Assembly (NCBI GenBank): GCA_949710005.1
Contig: OX453286.1
Coordinates: 4,363,701-4,427,700, forward strand
Length of the DNA stretch: 64,000 bases
Source of the DNA: Ricordea florida
Lineage: Eukaryota > Cnidaria > Anthozoa > Corallimorpharia > Ricordeidae
Direction of reading: 5' to 3'
The notes beneath the pieces were generated by a model. That model was not told the DNA's origin and searched no databases. It saw only the letters and a program-made list of their open reading frames with translations. Of this stretch, positions 38,995 through 48,758 are shown piece by piece; within the stretch, counting starts at the first letter, position 1, and each line of letters begins with the position of its first letter. The position numbers and the translations under genes were made by a program.

Positions 38995-41900
38995 AAATAC
39001 AAAGATTAATTATTGATGAGGCAATACCTGAGATTAATGTTCCAATTTCAACACCAACCAAACCACAAAAATCATCAAATAAAACTTTTAATTGGGAAAA
39101 TTATTCATTTAAGGTAGTGAACAAAGATGAGTTTTCTAAAAAGCTTGAAGATTTAACTAATGAAAATATAATAAAACTTACTAATAAAAAACAAATAAAG
39201 TCTAAACCTATTAAAAAGGCCGTAAACAAACGAGTTGATGATTTGAAGAAAAAGGTTAATAGAATATTTACTTTAAAAAAGTTGGTTTCTAAACGCATAT
39301 CAAACAAACGCATCACTCCAAGAGAAAAAGAAAGGGCGCTTAGAGGCTATTTGAAAAGTTATAGGATAGATGGACAAAAAGGTTATGGGCCTGAGGAGTT
39401 TCTAAATCATATTAAACTAAAAGTTATTGATTTAATTAATCAGAAAAAGAAACCTTTTAAGGTAGAATTTATATATTGTTGTAATTTTGAAAAAAAGGAT
39501 CCAGCTACAGGAAAGATTGAAAAAGACGACGGCTTCTTTCATACATTTGCAGAAGTGGTTACATTATCAACTGATTTGTTTGAATTATTTGATGCTTCAA
39601 AAAATTTTTTACTTAAAAAGGTTGATGAGTTTCAGAAAAGAAAAACTGGTTGGGTATTTGATCATGTGGTATATTTTGATATCGATATTAATCCCTTCGT
39701 GCCTTTTGTTGGAAGTTCCTATATTCCATTACCATTAATATTGAAATTAAAGAAAGCAATTATAAACGTTAAAAATGAGAATGATCACGAATGTTTCAAG
39801 TGGGCAATAACTTCCGCGGCATTTCCAAAAGAGAAAGATCCACAAAGACTAAATAAGCAAATGAGAGAGAACTCTGAAAAGTTTAGCTGGAAAGGAATAG
39901 AGTTCCCCGTTAAATTGAAAGATATTGATAAGTTTGAAAAACAAAATCCGCACTATGCTATTAATGTTTATGGATATGAAGAAGTTGGGGTATACCCACT
40001 AAGAATAAGTAAAAAACAAAAAGGCTGCCTAATAAACTTACTTCTAATATCAGAAGGAGAAAATAATCATTACTGTTGGATAAAGAATATGAGTAGATTG
40101 TTAGCCTCAGAAGTTAGTAAACATAAATCAAAGATGTACTTTTGTCCAAGATGTCTCAACGCATTCCAGTCAGAAACTTCTCTAGAAAAACATATTGAAT
40201 ATTGCAACTCAAATGAAGAAGTAAAAATTTATATGCCAAAAGATGATGATGGAAATCCAAAATATATTAAATTCAATAATTATAATAGAAAAATGCGCGT
40301 TCCATTTGTTGTATATGCAGACTTTGAATGTATTAACGAGAAAATAGATACATGCGAACCAGATAAAAGAGAAAGTTTTACTAATCAATACCAGAAACAT
40401 AAAGCTGTAGGATTCTGTTATCTCATAAAATCTTTTGATGATCAGATATTACCCCCAAAGCTTGTAAAATACACAGCAGAATCTCCAGATGATGATATAC
40501 CAAAGATATTTGTAGATAATTTGGAGAAAGATATTAAGAAAATTTATAATGATACAAAATTCCATAAAAAAGCGGAGAATATATCAGAAATGGATAAAAA
40601 AGAATATGAAAATGCAACACACTGCCATATATGTGAGAGAGAATTAGGAGAAGATAAGGTATTTGATCATTGTCATCTCACAGGAAAGTATAGAGGAGCA
40701 GCTCATAATGAATGTAACTTAAATTACAAGATACCAAAGTTCTTTCCTGTAATATTTCATAATCTATCTGGATATGATGCACATATTTTTATCAAAAATC
40801 TTGGTGTAACAGAAGGTAAAATAAACTGTATACCAAATAATGAAGAAAAGTATATTTCTTTCACAAAACAGATTGTGGTTGATGAATTTATAAATAAAGA
40901 AGGTAAGCGGGTTGAGGTGAAGCGTGATATTAGATTTATTGATTCATTTAAATTTATGTCAACAAGTTTAGAAAAATTGGTGGATAATCTACCAAAAGAA
41001 TCTTTCAAAAACTTAAATAATTTCTATAAAGGTGAAGAATTAAAGTTATTGTTGAGAAAGGGCGTATTTCCATATGATTGGTTCGATGGATTAGATAAAC
41101 TAAATAAAACCCAACTTCCGTCAAAGAATGAATTCTATTCAATACTAAACGATGAAAATATATCTGATAATGATTATAAACATGCACAAAATGTTTGGGA
41201 AACTTTCAATATGGAAACTATGAGGGATTATCATAACTTATATATTAATTCAGATGTGTTACTTTTAGCTGATGTGTTTGAGAACTTTAGAGATGTTTGT
41301 AGTAAAAACTATGGGCTGGATCCTGCTTGGTATTATACAGCACCCGGACTAGCTTGGGATGTCGCATTAAAGATAACAAAAGTGAATTTAGAGTTGCTAA
41401 CTGACATAGATATGCTACTTATGATTGAGAAAGGTATTCGGGGTGGTGTATCTATGATTTCTACTAGATATGGAAAAGCTAATAATCCATACATGATAAA
41501 TTTTGATATTAACAAAGTAATAAATTATATTATATATCTAGATGCAAATAATTTATATGGAGGAGCAATGAGTAGACCATTACCCACTCACGGTTTTAAA
41601 TGGATGGATGAAAAAGAGATTGCATACTGGAAAAATATTCCCTGCATACTTGAGGTTGATTTAGAATATTCACACCACCTTCACAAACTACATAATGATT
41701 ATCCGCTTGCACCAGAGAGACTTTTAGTTAATAAGGTTGAGAAATTGATTCCAAACCTAAACAATAAGGAAAAGTATGTTGTTCATCATGAAACATTAAA
41801 ACTTTATGAAAGTCTTGGATTAAAAATTACAAAAATTCACAGAGGCATTAAATTCAAAGAGTCAGCCTGGTTAAAACCATACATTGAATTGAATACCAAC

Positions 41901-42752
41901 CTAAGAGCTAAAGGAAATAACGATTTTGAGAAAGATTTTTTCAAACTTATGAATAACTGTGTGTTTGGTAAAACTATGGAAAACATTAGGAATAGGGTTG
42001 ATATTAAATTAGTTACTAATGAAAAAGATGCGAAAAAATTAATATCAAAACCTAATTTTAAACATCGTACTATCTTTTGTGAAAATCTTGTTGCCATTCA
42101 CATGAAGAAAACAAAGTTAGTATTCAATAAACCCGTTTATTTAGGTATGTGTATTTTAGATTTAAGTAAAACAATAATGTACAACTTTCATTATAATTAT
42201 ATAAAACCAAAATATGGAGAAAAAGCAAAATTGTTGTTTACAGATACAGACAGCCTTACTTATGATATAGAAACAAAGGATTTCTATAAAGATATAAGTC
42301 CAGATGTTAGGGATAAGTTTGACACAAGCAACTTTCCTAAAAATCATCCATCAGGTATTGAGACAGGGGTAAACAAAAAAGTCATCAATATGTTTAAAGA
42401 TGAGGCAGGAGGTAAACAGATAACAGAATTTGTAGGCCTACGAGCTAAGCTATACTCTTACAAAATGGATGAAGGTGAAGAAGAAAAGAAATGTAAGGGA
42501 ATGAAGAAGTTAGTAGTAAAAAATAGCATAAGCTTTGATGATTATAAGAAATGTTTATTAGAATGTAAAGAACAATACAGACAGATGAAAGTAATTAGAA
42601 GCCGCCGACACGATGTTTTTTCTGAAACCGTTAATAAAGTTGCATTATCTGCTAATGATGATAAGAGAATAATTTGTGAAGATGGAATAAATACTTTAGC
42701 TATTGGTCATTATCTTACCAAAACAGAATCTGGCGGAAGTTCTGTATCATAA
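38805..42752 (+). CDS. polB: Protein-primed family B DNA polymerase (Polinton C)
   Basis: 1315 residues. The N-terminal 63 residues are Lys/Leu-rich helices encoded in the terminal repeat. Then: a basic region, ..TPREKERALRGYLKSYRIDG.., zinc-like CPRCLNAFQSETSLEKHIEY (a C2H2 finger pattern before the exonuclease), exo I YADFE, an endonuclease VII/HNH-like HCHICERELG..DHCHLTGKYRGAAH, exo II HNLSGYDAH, exo III NSDVLLLADVF, motif A YLDANNLYGG, motif B NNCVFGKTMEN, motif C FTDTDSLTY. All catalytic marks are present. Overlaps the opposing integrase by 43 bp. Should copy the element genome by protein priming. Confidence 0.95.
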   Translation: MDHKKRSNLVEKLKQAIDENGESLKILIVKELKKLLKKGKKLSNNEILKELRKIPEISTALDNKIQRLIIDEAIPEINVPISTPTKPQKSSNKTFNWENYSFKVVNKDEFSKKLEDLTNENIIKLTNKKQIKSKPIKKAVNKRVDDLKKKVNRIFTLKKLVSKRISNKRITPREKERALRGYLKSYRIDGQKGYGPEEFLNHIKLKVIDLINQKKKPFKVEFIYCCNFEKKDPATGKIEKDDGFFHTFAEVVTLSTDLFELFDASKNFLLKKVDEFQKRKTGWVFDHVVYFDIDINPFVPFVGSSYIPLPLILKLKKAIINVKNENDHECFKWAITSAAFPKEKDPQRLNKQMRENSEKFSWKGIEFPVKLKDIDKFEKQNPHYAINVYGYEEVGVYPLRISKKQKGCLINLLLISEGENNHYCWIKNMSRLLASEVSKHKSKMYFCPRCLNAFQSETSLEKHIEYCNSNEEVKIYMPKDDDGNPKYIKFNNYNRKMRVPFVVYADFECINEKIDTCEPDKRESFTNQYQKHKAVGFCYLIKSFDDQILPPKLVKYTAESPDDDIPKIFVDNLEKDIKKIYNDTKFHKKAENISEMDKKEYENATHCHICERELGEDKVFDHCHLTGKYRGAAHNECNLNYKIPKFFPVIFHNLSGYDAHIFIKNLGVTEGKINCIPNNEEKYISFTKQIVVDEFINKEGKRVEVKRDIRFIDSFKFMSTSLEKLVDNLPKESFKNLNNFYKGEELKLLLRKGVFPYDWFDGLDKLNKTQLPSKNEFYSILNDENISDNDYKHAQNVWETFNMETMRDYHNLYINSDVLLLADVFENFRDVCSKNYGLDPAWYYTAPGLAWDVALKITKVNLELLTDIDMLLMIEKGIRGGVSMISTRYGKANNPYMINFDINKVINYIIYLDANNLYGGAMSRPLPTHGFKWMDEKEIAYWKNIPCILEVDLEYSHHLHKLHNDYPLAPERLLVNKVEKLIPNLNNKEKYVVHHETLKLYESLGLKITKIHRGIKFKESAWLKPYIELNTNLRAKGNNDFEKDFFKLMNNCVFGKTMENIRNRVDIKLVTNEKDAKKLISKPNFKHRTIFCENLVAIHMKKTKLVFNKPVYLGMCILDLSKTIMYNFHYNYIKPKYGEKAKLLFTDTDSLTYDIETKDFYKDISPDVRDKFDTSNFPKNHPSGIETGVNKKVINMFKDEAGGKQITEFVGLRAKLYSYKMDEGEEEKKCKGMKKLVVKNSISFDDYKKCLLECKEQYRQMKVIRSRRHDVFSETVNKVALSANDDKRIICEDGINTLAIGHYLTKTESGGSSVS

Positions 42753-43708
42753 GGAATAACCTGTAATTCTTCGCGCACAAATCCTCGTCGCGGACCATCT
42801 TGTAAATAATATAAAACTGGCTGATTAGGTGAAACCACACTCCTTGAAATATAATATATCAGAATACTCCAAATGGGGTCAGTAGCTCGTCTTTTTTCTC
42901 CACCCTCAAGTTCGCCGGGAAATAATAAATATCTAACTTTAACACTAGGAGGTAATCTAACCTCATCAAGACCAACAACTCGGTGATAATTTTTAGGTTC
43001 AATATCAATCTCTTTCATTTTTATAGCATCATCGGGTTCTTTACCGGTTATTCTAGTTGGTGTATTATTCAAAGTTTTTAGAATATTAGGTAATCTTTTC
43101 ACCCATACTCTAGATCTTTCATAGCTTATCATTTCCTGTGAATATTGATGACTAAATATTCTTTCTCCTAATGTTCTATTTGCTCTTTCCACAAACGCTT
43201 GAGCTCTATGATTTCCAGCTTCACTTCTCTGTATTCTAACATTATGATAATTCATAAGTTTTGTAACCTCACCCATAAATTCTTTCCCAGGATCAACCAT
43301 TAATGTTTTAGGATATTTCAATCTTCTAGAATATATTTTTTTAAAAGCTTCTGATATCTCTCGACTTTCTTTTGTGGTTAATGGTTCAGCATCTTTATAT
43401 CTTGAAGCCACATCAACCACAACTAATGCATATTTATATGTTTTTCTTCCAACTCTATCATGCGGTAAAAATAATAAATCTGCTTGGTGAATCTGATTAG
43501 GCTTATCCACAGTCCAGTGAGGTCTAGGTATATACTTTGGAGCTGGAAGATAGATTTGCCATATTGCCTGTTTCTGCAACCATTGTTTTACCTCATTTTC
43601 ACTTACTTTCGCTTTTTCTGCTAATTTAGAAATTGCGGAATATCCTTTCCAATATCCCTCGGTTGAATAATATATCCTACTTAAATTTTTTGTAAAGGTA
43701 GAACTCAT
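42710..43708 (-). CDS. int: Retroviral-type integrase (Polinton C)
   Basis: 332 residues. Core residues D77 (NQIHQADLLF), D139 (MVDPGKEF), E174 (AQAFVERANR), 34 residues between the last two. N-terminal helical domain with GYWKGYSAISKLA; C-terminal RRATDPIWSILIYYISRS..GFVREELQVIP. Intact; together with the identical terminal repeats this fits a recent insertion. Divergent from the capsid gene. Confidence 0.94.
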   Translation of the reverse strand: MSSTFTKNLSRIYYSTEGYWKGYSAISKLAEKAKVSENEVKQWLQKQAIWQIYLPAPKYIPRPHWTVDKPNQIHQADLLFLPHDRVGRKTYKYALVVVDVASRYKDAEPLTTKESREISEAFKKIYSRRLKYPKTLMVDPGKEFMGEVTKLMNYHNVRIQRSEAGNHRAQAFVERANRTLGERIFSHQYSQEMISYERSRVWVKRLPNILKTLNNTPTRITGKEPDDAIKMKEIDIEPKNYHRVVGLDEVRLPPSVKVRYLLFPGELEGGEKRRATDPIWSILIYYISRSVVSPNQPVLYYLQDGPRRGFVREELQVIPYDTELPPDSVLVR

Positions 43709-43716
43709 TTAAAGAT
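43708..43716 (+). promoter_or_regulatory. TTTAAAGAT motif before capsid gene
   Basis: 25 nt lie between the motif and the ATG at 43742. One of a set in C; see finding on TYTAAAGAT. Confidence 0.55.
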
Positions 43717-43741
43717 TAGTCAAAGTATCTTATAAATTACA

Positions 43742-44995
43742 ATGACAGAGAAAACGATATCTGGAAAAATTGATCCAAGCAGAGTTCTCAAACAACCAGG
43801 CGGTTTGAAAGCAGAATCAACATTGAATCGAATTACTTTAAATCCATCCACAGCAAGCCCGGGGGAAACATTATATATAAATATTCCAACACTTTCTGAG
43901 AATTTGGTGATTGTGCCTGGAAGTGTATCTCTTTTGTTTGATTTAGAAGTTGAAGGACACGCAAACAATACAGTTGTTAATAATTTAGGAGCTAATCTTG
44001 TTTCTAGATTAAAAGTTTTGTTTGGTGGTGAAACATTGCAAGATACCCAAAGATATGATTTATTTCAAACATATCATGATTTATTCTTAACCAATGAAGA
44101 GCGTGAAGATAGATTAAAACAAGGCATTTCTTCGTTAAATATTAGAAAACTTAGAACAAAAGCTGGAGATGCAAAAACACAAGATGTAAAAGAAGTAGCG
44201 CTTGCCGAAATTCATAAAACAAAGTATAGAATACCAATAAATCACCCTATTTTAAATGATCATGGAGTTTTTTATCCGAAAGGATTTGAAAATCATCTAA
44301 TATTTGAGATTACACTAGCCCCAATTAGTAATATTCTTATTTATTCCGATACAACTAAAACACCATCATATTCAATCAAAAACTTAGAGTTAGAATATTC
44401 TTCAATTTCAAGCAAAACATTAGTGGAAAAAGCGCAATCAGAATATCAAGTTGGTAATGGATTCTTTTATGAAAATATTACATTGTATAAAACTTTTACA
44501 TTTTCAATTGGTGGTGATGGTGTTATTAATCAGCATATTAATTTACCAAGAAGATCAATGACTGGTGTATTATTATTGTTTTTATTACCTCATGTCGCAG
44601 GAGCAAGAGATTCTGAAAATTTTTATAATCCGGGTATATCTTCTGTTAATATTGATATTGATGGTGTGCCAAATAGAATATACTCTAGGGGTATGATTCC
44701 ATCCGATCTTTGGGAATCAGTGAAAAAACGTTTTAATAGGATCGATGGTTTACAAATTTCATTGAAAGAAAAAGAATTTTATGCTGATAAGTTTGCTCTT
44801 TGGGTTGATACTAGAACTTACCCTGATAATGGTATTATTGGTGGGGGACTAGTTCTAAATAAAACACACGATGGTGTAAAAATAAAAAAAAAAAGGAAAC
44901 AAAGCGGATCTGGAACTGTAACCTGCCATATGTTTGTTGTATCTGATGCAGTGATGGAGATTATGAATTCATCTTTAATATCAATAAAGTACTAA
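43742..44995 (+). CDS. Candidate major capsid protein (Polinton C)
   Basis: 417 residues, aligned end to end with 15672-16907. Shared marks: STLNRITLNPSTASPGETLY, NNLGANLVSRLKVLFGGE, FQTYHDLFL, HINLPRRSMTGV, GARDSENF, GMIPSDLWES, and C-terminal CHMFVVSDAVMEIMNSSL. Beta-rich throughout, consistent with a double jelly-roll, which is inferred. It is next to the ATPase as in other Polintons. Confidence 0.65.
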   Translation: MTEKTISGKIDPSRVLKQPGGLKAESTLNRITLNPSTASPGETLYINIPTLSENLVIVPGSVSLLFDLEVEGHANNTVVNNLGANLVSRLKVLFGGETLQDTQRYDLFQTYHDLFLTNEEREDRLKQGISSLNIRKLRTKAGDAKTQDVKEVALAEIHKTKYRIPINHPILNDHGVFYPKGFENHLIFEITLAPISNILIYSDTTKTPSYSIKNLELEYSSISSKTLVEKAQSEYQVGNGFFYENITLYKTFTFSIGGDGVINQHINLPRRSMTGVLLLFLLPHVAGARDSENFYNPGISSVNIDIDGVPNRIYSRGMIPSDLWESVKKRFNRIDGLQISLKEKEFYADKFALWVDTRTYPDNGIIGGGLVLNKTHDGVKIKKKRKQSGSGTVTCHMFVVSDAVMEIMNSSLISIKY

Positions 44996-45040
44996 CCAAA
45001 GGGAACCTAACTTAAAAACTTTTAGTTATAATACAAAATT

Positions 45041-45670
45041 ATGGAAAAACTAAGAGATAAAATTCCTTTTCATTGTATTATAACTGGACCAACAAATTGT
45101 GGAAAAACAAAATACATAATAGATCAACTCCGAGGACCATTTAGAAAAGTTTTTGAATATATTGTTCTAATTTGTCCAACTTATTCTAAAAATAAAACAT
45201 ATCATAATTTTGCTCGAGGGGATAAGAGATTTTTTGTATTATCACCCGATGCAAGTAATGTAGATGAGATTAATGAGCTATTAACTGATTGTCAAACTTT
45301 ATTCTCAGGAACAAATACACTAATAATTTTAGATGATTGCGCCGTATCCACTGATCTGAAGAAAAGATCGAACAAGTTTATAGATTTAGCATTCTCTGGT
45401 AGACACCACGGATTATCAATGTGGGTTCTAACTCAACAATTAACGTCGATAGCAAAACCATTCCGGGAAAATGTGGCCTGCGTTGTTACTTTCCATAATC
45501 CATCGCAGAAAGGTATGAAAATGTTTTTCAAAGATTATGGTGGTGATTTGGATTATGAATTAGGTAAAAAGTTTGTACAACTCCTGAAAACTGAAAAATA
45601 TTCTAGACTTTGTTTATCTTTACGATACCCATTTAATTGTTATTTGGAGATTCCGACAAAGTTGATTTAA
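45041..45670 (+). CDS. Genome-packaging ATPase (Polinton C)
   Basis: 209 residues. Walker A GPTNCGKT, Walker B LIILDDC, SGRHHGLSMWVLTQQ sensor region. Closely related to 16921-17559 in B. Confidence 0.87.
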   Translation: MEKLRDKIPFHCIITGPTNCGKTKYIIDQLRGPFRKVFEYIVLICPTYSKNKTYHNFARGDKRFFVLSPDASNVDEINELLTDCQTLFSGTNTLIILDDCAVSTDLKKRSNKFIDLAFSGRHHGLSMWVLTQQLTSIAKPFRENVACVVTFHNPSQKGMKMFFKDYGGDLDYELGKKFVQLLKTEKYSRLCLSLRYPFNCYLEIPTKLI

Positions 45671-45696
45671 AAATAGTAAATGTATCACCATAAAAG

Positions 45697-46242
45697 ATGG
45701 CAGAAGTTGAAGATTATATTAGTGATGTAAAAGATGAGATAAAAGAAGTGGTAAAAGATGATAATGAACTTGAAATAAAACAAGAATCACTAGCTATTCT
45801 CGCAGCTCTCGGAACTACAAAGGAATATTTAGGAGTTGATATGAGTTTGGGGGATATAAAAAAATTATCAGTGAAAGATGTTGAAAAATATTATAATCGT
45901 TACCAAGCAGTATTGGGAAAGAAAATTAATGGCGGATTAGTAGATTCATCTCTTCAATTAGTTTCTAAAGTTATTTCTTACATAGTTCCTGTGGATGATA
46001 TAGAAGCTCTTTATTCCGATTTGAAGAATGATGATTTAGTTAGTCGCGAACTAACAAACATTGTTGGACTCTTAGCATTGAAAGCAGGAAGATTGGCAGC
46101 ACTTGCTAGCGGGCTATTCCAGGTTGCTAAACACGTTAAATTCAACAAAATTCAACAAGTTACAAGTAAAAATATAGATGATTCTAACAAAACTGAGCAG
46201 GATACTAAGCAAGGCGCTGATGGGTATGATACTGTTTACTAA
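45697..46242 (+). CDS. 181-aa conserved helical protein (C)
   Basis: Counterpart of 17552-18010: IKQESLAILAALGTTKEYLG, LSVKDVEKYYNRYQ, LALKAGRLAAL. The C-terminal ~35 residues are polar and acidic. The function is unknown; it always follows the ATPase. Confidence 0.7.
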   Translation: MAEVEDYISDVKDEIKEVVKDDNELEIKQESLAILAALGTTKEYLGVDMSLGDIKKLSVKDVEKYYNRYQAVLGKKINGGLVDSSLQLVSKVISYIVPVDDIEALYSDLKNDDLVSRELTNIVGLLALKAGRLAALASGLFQVAKHVKFNKIQQVTSKNIDDSNKTEQDTKQGADGYDTVY

Positions 46243-46280
46243 GCATACTATTATTTTATTTACATATCATTCCTAAGTGG

Positions 46281-46289
46281 TCTAAAGAT
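46281..46289 (+). promoter_or_regulatory. TCTAAAGAT motif before 149-aa gene
   Basis: 21 nt before ATG 46311. It lies in the loop of an ACATATCATT/AATGATATGT stem (46263-46304), so promoter and hairpin overlap. Confidence 0.55.
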
Positions 46290-46310
46290 TTCTTAATGAT
46301 ATGTAAAATA

Positions 46311-46757
46311 ATGTCTGACCAAAATGAACAAATTGAAGGAGGAACAGAAGTTGAGCAAATTACTGCTGATCCTGCACCTGAAAATAAAGATGCTAAAAAA
46401 CATGTGAAAGATCCTAAAAAGGTTGCTGCTGGTAAAAAATTAGCTGAATATAATAAAAAAGCAAAAGAAGCATTAGCTAGGGAGATGAAACGAGAAAAGG
46501 AACAAGCAACGCAAAATGAAAATACAGAAAGTGAGTATAATCAAGAAAAGACAAATAATGAATCGAAAGCGTGGCTTCCAGAGCTATCTTTTACAACTGT
46601 ATTATCAATTGTTGGAATAGGATTTACAGCATTTGATATGTTTATGAGATATTACAAAAATAGAATACCTGATTTATCTCAAATTCCACAATTACAAACA
46701 ACCCATCCATCAAAAATACCAAAATCCGCAAATAGACCAAAAATTGAATTGATATAA
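46311..46757 (+). CDS. Lysine-rich single-span protein (C)
   Basis: 148 residues from ATG 46311 (MSDQNEQIEGG..); an in-frame ATG at 46296 is upstream but lies within the hairpin arm. VEQIT, VKDPKKVAAGKKLAEYNKKA, hydrophobic segment (FTTVLSIVGIGFTAFDMF), YKNRIPDL. Counterpart of 19970-20404. Confidence 0.68.
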   Translation: MSDQNEQIEGGTEVEQITADPAPENKDAKKHVKDPKKVAAGKKLAEYNKKAKEALAREMKREKEQATQNENTESEYNQEKTNNESKAWLPELSFTTVLSIVGIGFTAFDMFMRYYKNRIPDLSQIPQLQTTHPSKIPKSANRPKIELI

Positions 46758-46794
46758 AGTAATTTAAAAGTCTCTTGCTTTGTAGTAAAAAATT

Positions 46795-47010
46795 ATGTCT
46801 GAAAATAAACTTGTGAAAACTGTTACTGATTCGGCGGTACTTATCGGATTAGCGGCTGGAGTTGGTTATGTAGTTAAAAAAGCTATGAAAGAATCATTTA
46901 TGAATGATCCATCCTCAAGCATTACAAATTATGCAAAATGGGTGGCTGTATTATCCGGAAGTATTTATCTAAAAACATATTTAGAGGATCAAAAGATTTT
47001 ACCAAAATAA
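46795..47010 (+). CDS. 71-aa two-span membrane protein (C)
   Basis: SENKLVKTVTDSAVLIGLAA, SFMNDPSSSI, KTYLEDQKILP. A weaker motif TTTAAAAGTCT lies at 46763. Six bases separate it from the next gene. Confidence 0.68.
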   Translation: MSENKLVKTVTDSAVLIGLAAGVGYVVKKAMKESFMNDPSSSITNYAKWVAVLSGSIYLKTYLEDQKILPK

Positions 47011-47016
47011 TTAAAT

Positions 47017-47409
47017 ATGGCGGCAATAGCAATGATGATTGGTGGGGCTATATTAAATGCAACAGCATTTGTTGGTGGAAATTATCTTGCAAAAAGTCTT
47101 TCAGGACATAATGTGGATACAGAAAAAATACGACACGATAAAGCAATGGAAAAATATCAAAAAGATTACTATGAATATCAGGAAAAAAGACAAAAAATGC
47201 TTGATTGGAAAATGAAAAAAAAAGATGAAGAATATCAAGCATCAAAAAATATTTCAAAAACAAATGAAGCTTTTGAATTATATAGTCAAAGGCAAGAACC
47301 AAAATTCTCTGATTATTACAAACCAAGCGATGATCAAAAGAATGGAGAAATGTTATATGTTGGAGCTGGAATGTTAGCTCTTGGTTACACAGTTAGTAAA
47401 TTTTTATAG
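47017..47409 (+). CDS. 130-aa membrane/coiled-coil protein (C)
   Basis: Counterpart of 20869-21273: GGAILNATAFVGGNYLAKSL, charged helix with HDKAMEKYQKDYYEYQEK, KFSDYYKPSDDQK and a final hydrophobic segment. Confidence 0.68.
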   Translation: MAAIAMMIGGAILNATAFVGGNYLAKSLSGHNVDTEKIRHDKAMEKYQKDYYEYQEKRQKMLDWKMKKKDEEYQASKNISKTNEAFELYSQRQEPKFSDYYKPSDDQKNGEMLYVGAGMLALGYTVSKFL

Positions 47410-47426
47410 TTAGTTTGCTTTGCATG

Positions 47427-47435
47427 TTTAAAGAT
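47427..47435 (+). promoter_or_regulatory. TTTAAAGAT motif before 420-aa gene
   Basis: 23 nt before ATG 47459, followed by TTCTTACTGATGAG. Confidence 0.55.
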
Positions 47436-47458
47436 TTCTTACTGATGAGTAAAAAATC

Positions 47459-48721
47459 ATGGATGAAGAAATGGAATTAGAAGATTTACCAAAAGATGAT
47501 GATAATGATGATGGAGATGTTACAACCACATCCACATCTATTGATAGATATTATTCTGGTTATGATGAAGAAAGTAGTAAGGCTGAATGGGATATACCTT
47601 CTGAAAGAAGAAGAAATCTAAGTGATGTTTTAGGAGAAAGAGATGAGGAATATGACAGAAGGAGAGAGGCTGGACAAGAGCTCAAACGTTATTTGCCAGA
47701 CTTCAATCCAGACGATGCAACATTTAATGTTGAATTTGAGCAAGATGGAAGTATATCAGGAAAATTTAGCAATAATCCAAGAGCAGCAAAACATATAATA
47801 ATTGATAAAGATGGAGTTCTTAAGCTTGAAGATTTACCAAAAACAATGAGAAAAGCTCTAGGCGTTGATTATGAAACAATGCTGGAAAAATATAATAATT
47901 CTGAGTCAGAATTGAGAAAATCTAATGAAAAAATTAGAGAATTAGATAATGTATTGAAAGAAGCCAATGAAAAAATTATAGATTTAGATAATGCATTGCA
48001 AGGATTGGACGCCGCCTCAAAAGTACATCCAAAAGAAATTGCTCAATATGAAGAAAAAGTAAGAAGGCTCGCTTTAGTAATTGAAAACCAAAAAGCAGAA
48101 AAAGAAAATATGGAAAGAGATGCTTCAGAAGGTAAAAGACTTTTTGATAAAACCGCTAAACAGAATATAGAGTTAAAAATACAACAAGAGAAAATTTTGA
48201 AAGAAATAAAATTATACAAAGAGGAAATAGATAAATATAAGAAGGATAAATTAAATGCAGCAAATCTAGAGCAAAGCAATGAAAGATTAAAATCTGAGGT
48301 TGATAAATTAAGAGAGCAAATTAGAAATAAAATAATTTCAAACGATGAACAAATATCAGACATTCAAGCTAGAAAAGACGAAATAATTAAAAATTTACCA
48401 TTACGAGAGCGATTAAAGAATATCTTTAAAAAGTATGGTTTTACAGCATTTGCTGTTTTAAGTGCAGTAGGTGTTATAATTGGTGTTATAGTTTCTAATC
48501 TTACAAAAGGTTTATCAAAATTAGGAAAGGGTTTAGGTAATGGTTTGAAAACTATTGGTAAAAAACTGGGTGAAATATTGCCAGGAATGGTTGGAGGAAT
48601 AGTTAGCTTTCTATTCAAAACAGCTGGGCAAGTTATTGGATTTTTAGGTGAAAATGCTTGGTTATTGATAATGGCGGTTGTTTTATATTTTGTGGAAAGT
48701 ATGAAGAAGAAAAGAAACTAA
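47459..48721 (+). CDS. 420-aa coiled-coil protein with C-terminal membrane block (C)
   Basis: Intact member of the family also at 36463-37410 and 21311-21961. Acidic N-terminus, a middle domain (~70-145), a long coiled coil (~150-310), then KKYGFTAFAVLSAVGVIIGV, TKGLSKLGKGLGNGLKTIGK, LPGMVGGIVSFLFKTAG and a last span (NAWLLIMAVVLYFVE). The glycine/lysine repeat between spans is amphipathic. Possibly membrane-active during entry or assembly; no direct evidence. Confidence 0.7.
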   Translation: MDEEMELEDLPKDDDNDDGDVTTTSTSIDRYYSGYDEESSKAEWDIPSERRRNLSDVLGERDEEYDRRREAGQELKRYLPDFNPDDATFNVEFEQDGSISGKFSNNPRAAKHIIIDKDGVLKLEDLPKTMRKALGVDYETMLEKYNNSESELRKSNEKIRELDNVLKEANEKIIDLDNALQGLDAASKVHPKEIAQYEEKVRRLALVIENQKAEKENMERDASEGKRLFDKTAKQNIELKIQQEKILKEIKLYKEEIDKYKKDKLNAANLEQSNERLKSEVDKLREQIRNKIISNDEQISDIQARKDEIIKNLPLRERLKNIFKKYGFTAFAVLSAVGVIIGVIVSNLTKGLSKLGKGLGNGLKTIGKKLGEILPGMVGGIVSFLFKTAGQVIGFLGENAWLLIMAVVLYFVESMKKKRN

Positions 48722-48723
48722 GA

Positions 48724-48732
48724 TCTAAAGAT
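48724..48732 (+). promoter_or_regulatory. TCTAAAGAT motif before 207-aa gene
   Basis: 26 nt before ATG 48759, directly after the previous stop. Confidence 0.55.
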
Positions 48733-48758
48733 AACACAATTTTCAGTAAAAAGTATAT

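Noticed and set aside
48364..48618. Minus-strand 84-aa frame under the 420-aa gene (also seen at the homologous place in A)
   Set aside because: Its recurrence follows from conservation of the real gene on the other strand.
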